From contig JAMPIM010000004.1 of NCBI GenBank assembly GCA_023662705.1, positions 11,473 through 75,472 of the forward strand: DNA of 64,000 bases, in the 5' to 3' direction. The notes beneath the pieces were generated by a model that was not told where the DNA came from, ran no database searches, and worked only from the letters and a program-made list of their open reading frames with translations. The translations under genes and the position numbers were made by a program. This stretch comes from Candidatus Gastranaerophilales bacterium. Its GTDB lineage: Bacteria > Cyanobacteriota > Vampirovibrionia > Gastranaerophilales > Gastranaerophilaceae. The first letter of the stretch is position 1, and each line of letters starts with the position of its first letter. Below, piece by piece: positions 46,321-54,856 of this stretch.

Positions 46321-46809
46321 TTATCTGGAGCGCCTTTTCGACCCCCCCCCCCGAGGGTCCCGTACGGAGATGGTTCCAGCCGTTACTCCAAGGCTAGCAA
46401 GCAGGGAATCTACAGTTGCGGTTGTTGTTTCAATAATCGTAGTAAAGAAGTTGATGCCACTGACGGCATTAGTATTACCGGCGAGTTGATTAACTTGTAT
46501 TTGATAAACAGCTTCTTCGGCAGCAGTTGTTGCTGATGCTGTCAGAACATTCAAGTCTGCTGAAGTAGCAAGATTTTGAGCAAATAAATCTGTTGAAGCA
46601 ATATTGAATTTTGAATCAGTAATTCTTTCAAGCACTGAACGGAAAGATGAGAAAAATGATTTTATGCCTTCAAGAGTATCTCTGGACAACACAATATTCT
46701 CACGTTGTTCTTCAAGCTTTGTTACTTTTGCTTGTTTAAGAGCTGTGAGAGATTCAATCCATGATGATGTATCCAAACCGGACGCTAATCCGCTAAAAGA
46801 TATTGTCAT
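46321..46809 (-). CDS. fliD: FliD-like protein, 5' part ending at a G tract
   Basis: A 162-codon frame with the FliD N-terminus MTISFSGLASGLDTSSWIES, the coiled coil after it (ALKQAKVTKLEEQRENI) and the start of the D1/D2 region. After cggGGGGGGGGG it reads eight foreign codons and stops. In the other frame the same DNA continues VEKALQITNTDTIGSF, a typical IN-repeat, into the 3089-codon frame. A tract of 12 or 9 G would fuse the two; with 11 the gene is off. The annotated fragment is therefore the 5' end of one gene. Confidence 0.85.
   Translation of the reverse strand: MTISFSGLASGLDTSSWIESLTALKQAKVTKLEEQRENIVLSRDTLEGIKSFFSSFRSVLERITDSKFNIASTDLFAQNLATSADLNVLTASATTAAEEAVYQIQVNQLAGNTNAVSGINFFTTIIETTTATVDSLLASLGVTAGTISVRDPRGGGSKRRSR
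46342..46352 (-). repeat. G11 homopolymer (C11 on the plus strand) in fliD
   Basis: Eleven consecutive C on the plus strand, inside a GC-rich patch of an AT-rich gene. It separates the two fliD frames. Such tracts slip during replication and serve as on/off switches in contingency loci. A collapsed or extended homopolymer from sequencing is the alternative. Confidence 0.9.
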
Positions 46810-46895
46810 TTATTGCAGCCTGCTTATTCTTTATTCTACTATATTTGTGTAGTTATGAATTGCAATATACCATATTTATATACTATTTGCAAGTT

Positions 46896-47234
46896 TTAAA
46901 TTCCTAAAGAATTTTCCGCATCAATAATGTCGCATTCTTTTAGTGCCATAAATGAATCAAATACCGTTTCTTTTGCAGGTAATAATACTTTCTTTAGAGG
47001 AGCTAAATAATTGCTGACAAATCCTAATGCTCTTGTCACACCATCTCTTGTTCGTTCTTCAAATATAGCAAGTGAGGATGAATCGTGTCCCCATGTTTTA
47101 ATATTTTTTGTCTGCGAGAAAAACGCTTCACAGGTACTGTGCCCACGGCGATTAGCTTCCCAAAATAACTCGTCATTTAATCTTTTAGGTATTTGTGCTT
47201 GAAATGACACTGATGCAATCGGACTAACTTGCAT
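46896..47234 (-). CDS. hypothetical protein; its 3' end is the right repeat of the island
   Basis: About 112 residues from the ATG at 47234 (MQVSPIASVSFQAQIPKRL), chosen because GAGGAG precedes it; the frame is open to 47261. Soluble and basic, with no recognised domain. The last 14 codons and stop (46896-46940) are duplicated at 11382-11426, so the intervening DNA appears to be inserted at this gene's 3' end with the gene kept intact by the copy carried on the incoming end. Confidence 0.65.
   Translation of the reverse strand: MQVSPIASVSFQAQIPKRLNDELFWEANRRGHSTCEAFFSQTKNIKTWGHDSSSLAIFEERTRDGVTRALGFVSNYLAPLKKVLLPAKETVFDSFMALKECDIIDAENSLGI
46900..46940. repeat. right 41-bp direct repeat
   Basis: Same orientation as 11386-11426 with one mismatch (A for G at 46934). 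Here it is part of an intact gene's 3' end. With the left copy it bounds about 35.5 kb that includes all defence genes and fliD. Confidence 0.8.
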
Positions 47235-47292
47235 ATAAAACTCCTCTATATAATACAACACCTCTTAATTCTAGAGTATTTTAAAATACGTG

Positions 47293-47751
47293 TCAATTGT
47301 TCTTAATACTCTTTTTTAATTCTTTAATTTCTTTTTTACTTTTAGCCCTAAATTCCTTTTTAGCATTTTTATAGGCAGTTTTTTGTTCGGATGTCAATAT
47401 TTGTTTGAATTCTTTTTCATAACCCTTTTTAATATATGAAATCCGTTTTTCTACAACTTTAAAATCTTTTCTAACCGCATTAACTTTTTCTACTGTGCAA
47501 TCATCACTTTTTGCAATTTCATCCAGTTTACTGATATTTAATGAAATTTCTTTTAATTCGGGCTCAAGTTTTTGGTAAATTACGGCATCAATTTTATTAA
47601 TTTCTTCTGTTTGGCTCTCCGTAAGATTTAAAGTTTCATATATAGAATTTCTGTGTTGTTTGAATCTATCTAATAAATCATTAGAATCCTGTGCAAAAAT
47701 AGGATTGGATAACACAAATGATAATGTAATGAATAGAATATATTTTTTCAT
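47293..47751 (-). CDS. secreted Spy/CpxP-like helical protein
   Basis: A 152-residue protein. The ATG at 47751 gives a signal peptide (MKKYILFITLSFVLSNPIFA, cut after Ala) and follows AGGAG; the longer frame from 47811 spoils it. The mature part is helical and contains LNLTESQTEEINKI and ILTSEQKTAYKN, two LTxxQ motifs of the Spy/CpxP chaperone-like family. It is probably a periplasmic stress or folding protein. A second paralogue is encoded at 55925 beside an ECF sigma factor. Confidence 0.75.
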   Translation of the reverse strand: MKKYILFITLSFVLSNPIFAQDSNDLLDRFKQHRNSIYETLNLTESQTEEINKIDAVIYQKLEPELKEISLNISKLDEIAKSDDCTVEKVNAVRKDFKVVEKRISYIKKGYEKEFKQILTSEQKTAYKNAKKEFRAKSKKEIKELKKSIKNN

Positions 47752-47785
47752 ACCTGCACTCTCCTTAATGATAGAATAGCATAAA

Positions 47786-48703
47786 TCAACGAACTTTATC
47801 ATTAACACCAAAAAGCTGCTTTACTAAAGCTTCGATAGTTTTTTTAGCTCTAAGGTTACTATTTATTTGTAGTTCTTCAGCATTTTGTATCAGAATTTTA
47901 GCATAGGCGGGAGGTTCAATCAGTCCTTTTTCTCTTAGTGTGTATATTAATCTGTGAAACCCTGATTCAAAAGGTTTCATTTCAGGGTTGGTTTCTTGAA
48001 CAGAAAGTGCTGCAAGTATAAGTTTTCCTGCACAAGTTTTTAATTGTTCATCTGTCGAAGCTTGTTTGAATCCGAGACTGGCAAATATTCCGCTGAATAT
48101 TTCATCTTTGAAAAGATGGTCTTCTGATTTGTAGAAATCAATAGCTGTCATAGTTTGTTTTTCAGGATTAATTATTATATTTTTAAACCCGCAATCAAAG
48201 CTCAAATCACTGTTATGTTCTGCTGTTTTTATTTGCTTAAACAAATCTGTAAATGCTTCAACAGGCATGTTTTCTATCATTAATGCGATTTTCTTATCTT
48301 CATTTTTCTTTCCGTCAAATGTAAATCCGGGGATGAATTTCATAATGGTGGCATTTTGAGCCAGTTTTGCCACGACATGGTTAGACCTGTCGTCTCTATT
48401 TAATCTCTTGCTGAATCTTGAGAAAATTCTTCCAAATGAATCATGTGGAACTCTAACACAATAGTCCGAATTCTCTATTTTCCAAACCTCTGCGTCTCCG
48501 CCCCGTCCAAGCATATTTTCTTCTTTCATAAATGAGTTTCTGATTCGTTTGAAAATCTCATTTCTTGGTAAAGATAACAAATCTTCCGTTGATTTAATAA
48601 ATAAATCCTGAGCAGGAGCAGGCAGTTTGTTTCTGCCTCCTTGGAATACAGCGGTTCGCGGATTCGTATTATTCATATTTATTGGATTAAAAACAATGCG
48701 CAT
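47786..48703 (-). CDS. protein kinase-like fold protein
   Basis: A protein of 305 residues from the ATG at 48703 (MRIVFNPINMNN); an ATG at 48724 is in frame and neither has a clear ribosome site. LGRGGDAEVWKIENSDYCVRV near residue 65 resembles the Gly-rich loop and strand with the ATP-anchoring residue (here RV) of kinase-like folds; later SFDCGFKNIIINPEK and MTAIDFYK look like the catalytic and metal loops (Asp...Asn, then Asp-Phe). This suggests an unusual kinase or pseudokinase. Substrate unknown. Confidence 0.5.
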   Translation of the reverse strand: MRIVFNPINMNNTNPRTAVFQGGRNKLPAPAQDLFIKSTEDLLSLPRNEIFKRIRNSFMKEENMLGRGGDAEVWKIENSDYCVRVPHDSFGRIFSRFSKRLNRDDRSNHVVAKLAQNATIMKFIPGFTFDGKKNEDKKIALMIENMPVEAFTDLFKQIKTAEHNSDLSFDCGFKNIIINPEKQTMTAIDFYKSEDHLFKDEIFSGIFASLGFKQASTDEQLKTCAGKLILAALSVQETNPEMKPFESGFHRLIYTLREKGLIEPPAYAKILIQNAEELQINSNLRAKKTIEALVKQLFGVNDKVR

Positions 48704-48850
48704 ACTTTTATTAAACCATGTCAAAAAATTTTTTGCTTTTTTAAATATGGGTCGAACGACAATCGCGTTAGAGGATGGGGTGTTAAGAATATATAAAGAG
48801 GTTCAAAATCTGTGATACGATAAATATATCGAAGTAAAGGAGAGGAAAAT

Positions 48851-49969
48851 ATGATACCTATTTTAGATTCAAAAAGACAATACGCAAAAATCGGTGCGGA
48901 AGTTGAAAAAGCTGTGTGTGAAGTTTTACGTTCAGGATCTTATATCTTGGGACCAAACTGTAAAGCTTTGGAAGTTGAACTTGCAAAATACATCGGATGC
49001 AACTATACAGTAACTCTTAACTCTGGTACTGATGCGCTTCACTTAGCTCTAAGAGCTTTGGATATCGGTGCCGGTGATGAAGTTATTACAACAGCATTTA
49101 CTTTTGTTGCTACAACAGAAGCTATTGGTATTGTTGGCGCAACTCCTGTTTTTGCAGATATAGATAAAGATACATTCAATATCGATGCTTCTAAAATAGA
49201 AGCTTTGATAACACCTAAAACAAAAGCTATTATTCCTGTTCACCTTTACGGTCAGCCTTGTGATATGGATATGATTATGGATATCGCAAAACGTCACAAC
49301 TTATATGTAATCGAAGATTGCTGTCAGGCTATCGGTGCTAAGTTCAAAGGTCAAATGGTTGGTACATTCGGCGATATCGGATGCTACAGCTTCTACCCTA
49401 CTAAAAACTTAGGCGGTATGGGTGACGGCGGTTTGATTACCGTTAACAGCGAAAATCTTAAAAACAGAATTATAGCTCTTCGTAACCACGGTGGGGCTGT
49501 AAGATATTATCACGATGAAATCGGTGTAAACTCTCGTTTGGATGAAATTCAAGCAGCTATTTTAAGAATTAAACTTAACTATATTGATGAATGGAACTCT
49601 GCAAGAAGAGACCATGCTAAAACTTATAACGAGTTGTTGGCGGGTTGTTCTGATATCCAAACACCTAAGGAATTAGATGATACTTATTGTGTTTACCACC
49701 AATACACAGTAAAAATTCCTAACAGAGATAATATTCACAAAATGCTTCAGGAATCAGGAATCGGTGCTATGCTTTACTACCCTGTTCCATTGCACTTGCA
49801 AAAAGTTCATGCTCATCTTGGATGGAAAAAAGGTGATTTACCGTTTACTGAAAAGAATACAGAAATGGTTATTTCACTTCCAATGTTCCCTGAGTTGACT
49901 TTGGAAGAACAAAAAACAGTTGCTTCAACTCTTATTGAGTGCATTGAAAAATCAAAAATGGCTGTATAA
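48851..49969 (+). CDS. DegT/DnrJ/EryC1/StrS family aminotransferase
   Basis: A 372-residue PLP-dependent sugar aminotransferase. SGTDALHLALRAL and AFTFVATTEAI form the cofactor cradle, VIEDCCQAIGAKFKG holds the PLP-stacking Asp/Gln, and CYSFYPTKNLGGMGDGG carries the Schiff-base Lys. The family makes amino sugars from ketosugars for glycans such as O-antigen or flagellar modifications. AAAGGAG precedes the ATG. It stands alone with its own terminator. The substrate cannot be assigned; the closest feel is the WbpE/WlbC type. Confidence 0.9.
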   Translation: MIPILDSKRQYAKIGAEVEKAVCEVLRSGSYILGPNCKALEVELAKYIGCNYTVTLNSGTDALHLALRALDIGAGDEVITTAFTFVATTEAIGIVGATPVFADIDKDTFNIDASKIEALITPKTKAIIPVHLYGQPCDMDMIMDIAKRHNLYVIEDCCQAIGAKFKGQMVGTFGDIGCYSFYPTKNLGGMGDGGLITVNSENLKNRIIALRNHGGAVRYYHDEIGVNSRLDEIQAAILRIKLNYIDEWNSARRDHAKTYNELLAGCSDIQTPKELDDTYCVYHQYTVKIPNRDNIHKMLQESGIGAMLYYPVPLHLQKVHAHLGWKKGDLPFTEKNTEMVISLPMFPELTLEEQKTVASTLIECIEKSKMAV

Positions 49970-49975
49970 ATAATT

Positions 49976-50010
49976 AAACGAAGGGTAAATTTTAAATTTA
50001 CCCTTCGTTT
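49976..50010. terminator. bidirectional terminator between convergent genes
   Basis: Near-perfect inverted repeat AAACGAAGGGTAAATTT (49976-49992) and AAATTTACCCTTCGTTT (49994-50010) with A/T ends on both sides, between the aminotransferase and the convergent EF-hand protein gene. Confidence 0.85.
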
Positions 50011-50024
50011 GTCTTATAGAATGA

Positions 50025-51209
50025 TTAGTAATCCCAATAATCTATTACATATTTATTTTCAGCATCATCCCAAGCATGAGGTTCCCAGCTTTGAGTTGAA
50101 CTATTATATCTATAAATCTCTGTTAGTCGAGAGCCTGTTTCATTAGAATTTTCCCAAGTAAAAGTTTCTTGATTAAATATTTTTACTTGACCATTTTCAT
50201 AAGTTTTAGTCTTGTTTCCATTTTCATCTATAGATATTTTGTAGTATAAACCATTTTCTTGTCCATATAAAAGTTCACCGTTTTTATGGTAGGTATAACT
50301 ATAACTTTCTCTGCCATTTACGGGGGTATAATGCATTATAGCAGTACCTGTTTTTGGTGTGCCGTTTTGCATCTTTGTGCCATCGTAGAAGGTGCATGTT
50401 GCAGTTGTGTTGCCCTCCTTATCGACTTCTTTGTACCAGCCATGTTCTTTGCTATAGTAATCTTTGTGTCCGCTGCTCATTGTCTCTACAACATATTCAT
50501 TATCGGTGTATGTTGTTACCTCCTGAACTTTCCCGTCAGCATATCTGGTTTTCTGGGTTGGTTTTACAGGTTTTGAATTGCTGTCGTCAGAGGTAGTTTT
50601 GGTATCAGGCTCGTATTCATATTCAATTTCAACATCGCCATTGTCGTTTGTTTGAGTTTCTTTTGTGATATATCCGTCTTTGTTATATTCACTGGTAAAG
50701 TTACCCATTTGACTCTTTATAATCTTTCCATCTTCATCATAGTAGTATATTAAGGTTGATGGATTAGGATTTTCTTCTGTCGGTTCACTTGTTATTTCTG
50801 AGCGAATTAATTTACCTGTTGTCTTATCATAAAAATCTACCTTGCCATTGCCGTAATCAGCTCGTTCTTCGTTTTTATTTGAGTTTGTTTTTGCATTCTC
50901 AAATGATTGAATTTTAATATTCAATTTCTGTACAAAAGATTTAAAAGTTTTTAAATCAGTTTTAATGCCTAGTGCCGCCAGTGCTACTTCTGCTTTGTTC
51001 AGAGGGATTAAGGAATTAAGCTTTTGTGCGAATTCTTGAACTTCATCGTTTGATACTTTTCCATTCCCATCTTTATCCATTATCTGGAAGATTGATTTGA
51101 ACTTTTTATTTTTTTCTTCTTCAATATTGATTTCGCCTCTGGCTTCAGCAGATATTTCAATCCTCATTCCTTGGCTGTTAGTTAAGTTGTTGTTTACTGA
51201 ATCCCCCAT
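50025..51209 (-). CDS. EF-hand plus YD-like repeat protein
   Basis: A 394-residue protein. MDKDGNGKVSNDEV (residues 44-57) is a canonical EF-hand calcium loop. Beyond residue 125 come short tandem Tyr/Asp/Gly-rich hairpins (YGNGKVDFYDKTTGKLI, YYYDEDGKIIKSQ, YNKDGYITKETQ, YTYHKNGELLYG) like MORN/YD repeats of secreted proteins. There is no signal peptide, so export, if any, is by another route. The hydrophilic character and calcium motif suggest a surface or secreted role. Function unknown. Confidence 0.7.
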   Translation of the reverse strand: MGDSVNNNLTNSQGMRIEISAEARGEINIEEEKNKKFKSIFQIMDKDGNGKVSNDEVQEFAQKLNSLIPLNKAEVALAALGIKTDLKTFKSFVQKLNIKIQSFENAKTNSNKNEERADYGNGKVDFYDKTTGKLIRSEITSEPTEENPNPSTLIYYYDEDGKIIKSQMGNFTSEYNKDGYITKETQTNDNGDVEIEYEYEPDTKTTSDDSNSKPVKPTQKTRYADGKVQEVTTYTDNEYVVETMSSGHKDYYSKEHGWYKEVDKEGNTTATCTFYDGTKMQNGTPKTGTAIMHYTPVNGRESYSYTYHKNGELLYGQENGLYYKISIDENGNKTKTYENGQVKIFNQETFTWENSNETGSRLTEIYRYNSSTQSWEPHAWDDAENKYVIDYWDY

Positions 51210-51336
51210 TGTTATTCCTTTATTTTGTAATCTTGTATTATTAACGACAACTTTTCTCTAAAACTTTAATAATATTTACAAATGTTTACAAATAGTGTAT
51301 AGTAAAGTAAGAAGTTTAGATTAAGAGGAAGAAGAT

Positions 51337-52209
51337 ATGAGCAATATTGTTATTTATTCAACAAAACCAATGCCTGAGCTTGAAGCAGTGCTTATGGATA
51401 TTGATGAAGCTGATGTTAGAACGGTTGATATTAACCAGATGAAAGACTATGCGGTGACTAATCCGTCATTGATGATTGTTGAAAATATTGATGCTGCGAA
51501 AGATGCTCTGATGACTAACAAATTCCCTTGTCCGATTTTGTTCTTCGGGCCTGTAAGAAGAGATGTGACAGTTAGAGCAGAAGGTCATGACTTTATTGCT
51601 GAGCCAACTAACACTGATGAATTGATTGTTCGTGCTAATGCTCTTTTAAGAATTAAACTGATTAAAGATAAATTGGAAAAAGTTAGTGCAACTGATGAAT
51701 TAACAGGTTTGCATAACAGAAAGTATCTTCAAGAACGTCTTGAGGAAGAAATTTCCCGTTCAAAACGTTATGGTATAAAGTTGTCTTGTATTCTTTTTGA
51801 TATTGACTTCTTTAAGGTTGTAAATGATATGTACGGCTATGAATGGGGAGATATTCTTCTTCAGAAAATTGCAAATAAACTTGATGCAATGGCTCGTAAG
51901 GAAGATATTGTAACACGTTACGGCGATGAAGAATTTTTGCTTGTACTTCCTAATACATCTGAAGAAAATGCCTTCTTGTTTGGAGAAAGATTCAGAAGAG
52001 AAGTTGAAAAGATGGAATTTATTCCTGCGGGAGAAGAAGAAGCTCATAAAGTTACCATTTCTGGTGGTATTTCAACTTATCCTTGTATGGCTGATGTCGA
52101 AGAAGATGCAAATACTGTTATAAGATATGCCGAACACGCTCTGTATAATGCAAAGCATAGAGGCAAAAATAAAATGGTTCAGTTCTCGCAAATGAATTTG
52201 GAAATGTAA
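51337..52209 (+). CDS. GGDEF-domain protein with receiver-like N-terminus and altered active site
   Basis: A 290-residue protein. Residues 1-105 look like a degenerate response-regulator receiver (strand IVIYSTK, LMIVENI, PILFFGP) with no convincing phospho-acceptor. Residues 120-290 form a diguanylate cyclase domain: DELTGLHNRKYL, FDIDFFKVVND and the active loop RYGDEEF (residues 194-200), where the usual GG(D/E)EF reads GDEEF. The inhibitory I-site RxxD (RKED, five residues before the loop) is kept. Loss of the second Gly usually weakens catalysis, so it may be a c-di-GMP sensor instead. It precedes motAB, suiting motility control. Confidence 0.88.
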   Translation: MSNIVIYSTKPMPELEAVLMDIDEADVRTVDINQMKDYAVTNPSLMIVENIDAAKDALMTNKFPCPILFFGPVRRDVTVRAEGHDFIAEPTNTDELIVRANALLRIKLIKDKLEKVSATDELTGLHNRKYLQERLEEEISRSKRYGIKLSCILFDIDFFKVVNDMYGYEWGDILLQKIANKLDAMARKEDIVTRYGDEEFLLVLPNTSEENAFLFGERFRREVEKMEFIPAGEEEAHKVTISGGISTYPCMADVEEDANTVIRYAEHALYNAKHRGKNKMVQFSQMNLEM

Positions 52210-52216
52210 TATAAAA

Positions 52217-52245
52217 AAGGGTTGGCGAAAGGTCAGCCCTTTTTA
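52217..52245 (+). terminator. intrinsic terminator after the GGDEF gene
   Basis: AAGGGTTGGC, a short GAAAG loop, GTCAGCCCTT and a T run, with two G-U pairs in the stem. Confidence 0.8.
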
Positions 52246-52319
52246 GTATATTTAAAGGATTTCAAAACTCTTGATATATAGTTTAATAAATAAAGAATAG
52301 TATAAAATCGGAGATAATT

Positions 52320-53090
52320 ATGGATATATTTGCAGTTATAGGTATGTTTCTCGGGCTGGGGCTTATATTGCTTGGTCAGGCTATGGAAGGCGGTAACATA
52401 GGTCAATTGCTGCAAATTACAGCATTCTTTATCGTAATCGGCGGTACGACAGGTGCTATTGTGTTGAGCTTCCCAATGCCAATGATAGTATCGGCTATAA
52501 AAATGCTTAAGAATGTTTATTTCCCTCCTAAAACTAATTTTGAAGCTCTTATTACCGAGTTGGGCGGTTTTGCACAAAAAGCAAGAAAAGAAGGTATTAT
52601 CGCTCTTGAAAAAGAAGCAAATACTGCATCTGATCCTTTAATGACGCTAGGGCTTGGAGCTGTTGCTGATGGTACTGATCCGACTCTTGTTAGAGAGATG
52701 ATGGAAAATCAGATAGAAAGACTGGAAGCTCATGTAAATGGCTGTGCAAAAGTATTTGAATCCTTTGGCGGATACTCACCTACCTTGGGTATTATCGGTG
52801 CCGTAATGGGCTTGATTCAGGTTATGCAGAATTTGTCAGACCCGTCTAAACTGGGTGCAGGTATTGCGGTTGCGTTCGTAGCAACTATCTACGGTTTGTT
52901 TGCTGCTAACCTTATTATGATTCCGCTTAGTTCAAGAATAAAATTTATTTTCCAAGATGTATTTTTATACAAAAACATGATTCTGGAAGGTGTTTTATCA
53001 ATTCAAGCAGGGGAAAGCCCTGTATTGATTGAAAGAAAACTTCGTTCATTTATTTTAGAAGACGAAAAGGGTTCAAGCAGTAATGGCTAA
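52320..53090 (+). CDS. motA: flagellar motor stator protein MotA
   Basis: A 256-residue membrane protein with four apparent membrane segments: FAVIGMFLGLGLILLGQAME, ITAFFIVIGGTTGAIVLSF, GYSPTLGIIGAVMGLIQVM and VAFVATIYGLFAANLIMI. The cytoplasmic loop (residues 70-150) carries the torque-generating region. With MotB it forms the ion-driven stator that turns the flagellar rotor. It overlaps motB by eight bases. Confidence 0.95.
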   Translation: MDIFAVIGMFLGLGLILLGQAMEGGNIGQLLQITAFFIVIGGTTGAIVLSFPMPMIVSAIKMLKNVYFPPKTNFEALITELGGFAQKARKEGIIALEKEANTASDPLMTLGLGAVADGTDPTLVREMMENQIERLEAHVNGCAKVFESFGGYSPTLGIIGAVMGLIQVMQNLSDPSKLGAGIAVAFVATIYGLFAANLIMIPLSSRIKFIFQDVFLYKNMILEGVLSIQAGESPVLIERKLRSFILEDEKGSSSNG

Positions 53091-54156
53091 GAAAAAGAAA
53101 CACGAAGAGCATGAAAATTTAGAGAGATGGCTGGTTTCTTATGCCGATTTCATTACTCTGCTTTTTGCAACCTTTGTTGTATTATATGCTCTTGCTCAGG
53201 TTGATGCAACTGATTTTGCGCGTTTGGAAGAATCTTTAAAAACCGCATTTAACCAAAATACGTTGTTTGATGGCCAACAATCCGTAATGGACGGCAGTGA
53301 TTCAATTTTTGACCAGCAAACGGCTAATTCTTTTATACCGTCTTTGATGGTGGAATATATTAGCCCTAAGTATGAAAGCGATTCGTTTAAAGAAATTGAC
53401 GAGCAGATTAAAGAATTATCCGAAATGGGAGAACTTGCAGGTATTAATTCTAAAATTACCGATAAAGGTTTATTAATTACTTTTGATGATAAATACTTAT
53501 TTGCTCCAGGGTCAGCTTCTCTTGATAAAAATGCTCAAAAACTTCTTGATAAAGTAGGGGTTTTGATTTGTAAAAAATTTGTTTTGCACAACATGATAAT
53601 TGAAGGTCACACTGACAGCGATGCAATGTCAAGCAGACAATTCCCTTCAAACTGGGAATTATCAGGCGCTAGAGCTTGCTCTGTAGTAAGATATCTTATT
53701 AACAGATTCAAATTCTCGCCATCGCTTTTTTCTGCTGTAGGCTATGCAGATACAAGACCTCTGGAAACTGCTATTTCTCCTAAAGATCCTGCTAACAGAA
53801 GGGTTGAAATCCTTATTTTGAAAAACAAATATAAGAGTCAATTTGGTGCAAAAAATGATTATACGCTGAGTTTGTCCAAGTCACAGCAGGATGCTATTCA
53901 AAAACAGCGTGAAAATATTATCAGAAATGTTGAAGGTGATTCTATTTCATTGGCTGCTCGCAAGCTTTTAGAAGAAGCTCGTAACAAAAAGCAAATTGAA
54001 AAACAAAAGAGTGAGAAACTTTCAAAACGTAACATGGAGCTTTATATTAATCTTGAGCCTGAGGATAAAAAGGCAGGTTATGAAATGCCTCCTGTTGAAA
54101 AACGTGTGATTAAATTAGATACAAATATTCCGGAAGATGAGGATTTTGGTCTATGA
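53083..54156 (+). CDS. motB: flagellar motor stator protein MotB
   Basis: A 357-residue protein. The N-terminal membrane segment LVSYADFITLLFATFVVLYA has the ion-carrying Asp (residue 21). The OmpA-like peptidoglycan-binding domain has IEGHTDSDAM and WELSGARACSVVRYLI, with NRRVEIL at its end. Residues 290-357 form an extra basic and acidic tail absent from many MotB proteins. It overlaps the next gene by four bases (ATGA). Confidence 0.95.
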   Translation: MAKKKKHEEHENLERWLVSYADFITLLFATFVVLYALAQVDATDFARLEESLKTAFNQNTLFDGQQSVMDGSDSIFDQQTANSFIPSLMVEYISPKYESDSFKEIDEQIKELSEMGELAGINSKITDKGLLITFDDKYLFAPGSASLDKNAQKLLDKVGVLICKKFVLHNMIIEGHTDSDAMSSRQFPSNWELSGARACSVVRYLINRFKFSPSLFSAVGYADTRPLETAISPKDPANRRVEILILKNKYKSQFGAKNDYTLSLSKSQQDAIQKQRENIIRNVEGDSISLAARKLLEEARNKKQIEKQKSEKLSKRNMELYINLEPEDKKAGYEMPPVEKRVIKLDTNIPEDEDFGL

Positions 54157-54755
54157 TAACACATGCTGTAGGTTTATCATTAGGCCCGACTTCTTCCGTC
54201 GAAAGCGGTGTTGCTGTAAGAGAAGTTCAAACAGGGAAATTAATACATCTTGATAAATTATATTCAATGAATGATGTAACATTGTTTTTTGAGAATTATC
54301 CTTCCATAAAAAATTCTGTTATTACAGTATCTCTTCCTTGGGATAATACTATGCTGGAAGGTAAGTGGAGAGTGCTTTCTAAACCTTATCAAATGATTCA
54401 TACATTGGGGCATTTCCCTAATCAGGATAACTGGATGCAAAGATTTGCAACCCGCGGAAGTGATTTGTTAATGAATTTAAAAGAGCAGGGCGGAGATGTT
54501 TCCAGATTTGAAGTTTATTTAACCCGCCAGAAGTTGAATCTCTATTCTAACTATAAAGAACGCTCATCTGCTGATTGTAAATTCCTTCAGTCTGCTCTAA
54601 AATTTGAGTACGGGTTTGATGAACTCCCTGCAAATATGCTTCCTGTAGCTCAATTGGAAGCTATAGTAGGAACAGTTCTTGCTTGTGAAAAACTTAATAA
54701 CAAAACCGGTAAAATCTTTGATTTTAAGGGATTAGATGTTATTAACATACTTTAA
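54153..54755 (+). CDS. hypothetical protein coupled to motAB
   Basis: A 200-residue soluble protein starting in an ATGA overlap with motB. The opening HAVGLSLGPTSSVESGVAV and the later VYLTRQ, LPANMLPVAQLEAIVG show a strand-Asp-poor RNase H-like layout, but no catalytic motif is certain. No family is named. Translation coupling to motB suggests a role linked to motility, but this is association only. Confidence 0.65.
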   Translation: MITHAVGLSLGPTSSVESGVAVREVQTGKLIHLDKLYSMNDVTLFFENYPSIKNSVITVSLPWDNTMLEGKWRVLSKPYQMIHTLGHFPNQDNWMQRFATRGSDLLMNLKEQGGDVSRFEVYLTRQKLNLYSNYKERSSADCKFLQSALKFEYGFDELPANMLPVAQLEAIVGTVLACEKLNNKTGKIFDFKGLDVINIL

Positions 54756-54856
54756 TCTTGTAAATATTTGTAAACACATGCCGAAAAATAAGCAATTTAC
54801 AAGATTCATAGACGTTAAGTCAGTGTATTATAATACAGATTGGGAAAGGAATTATT

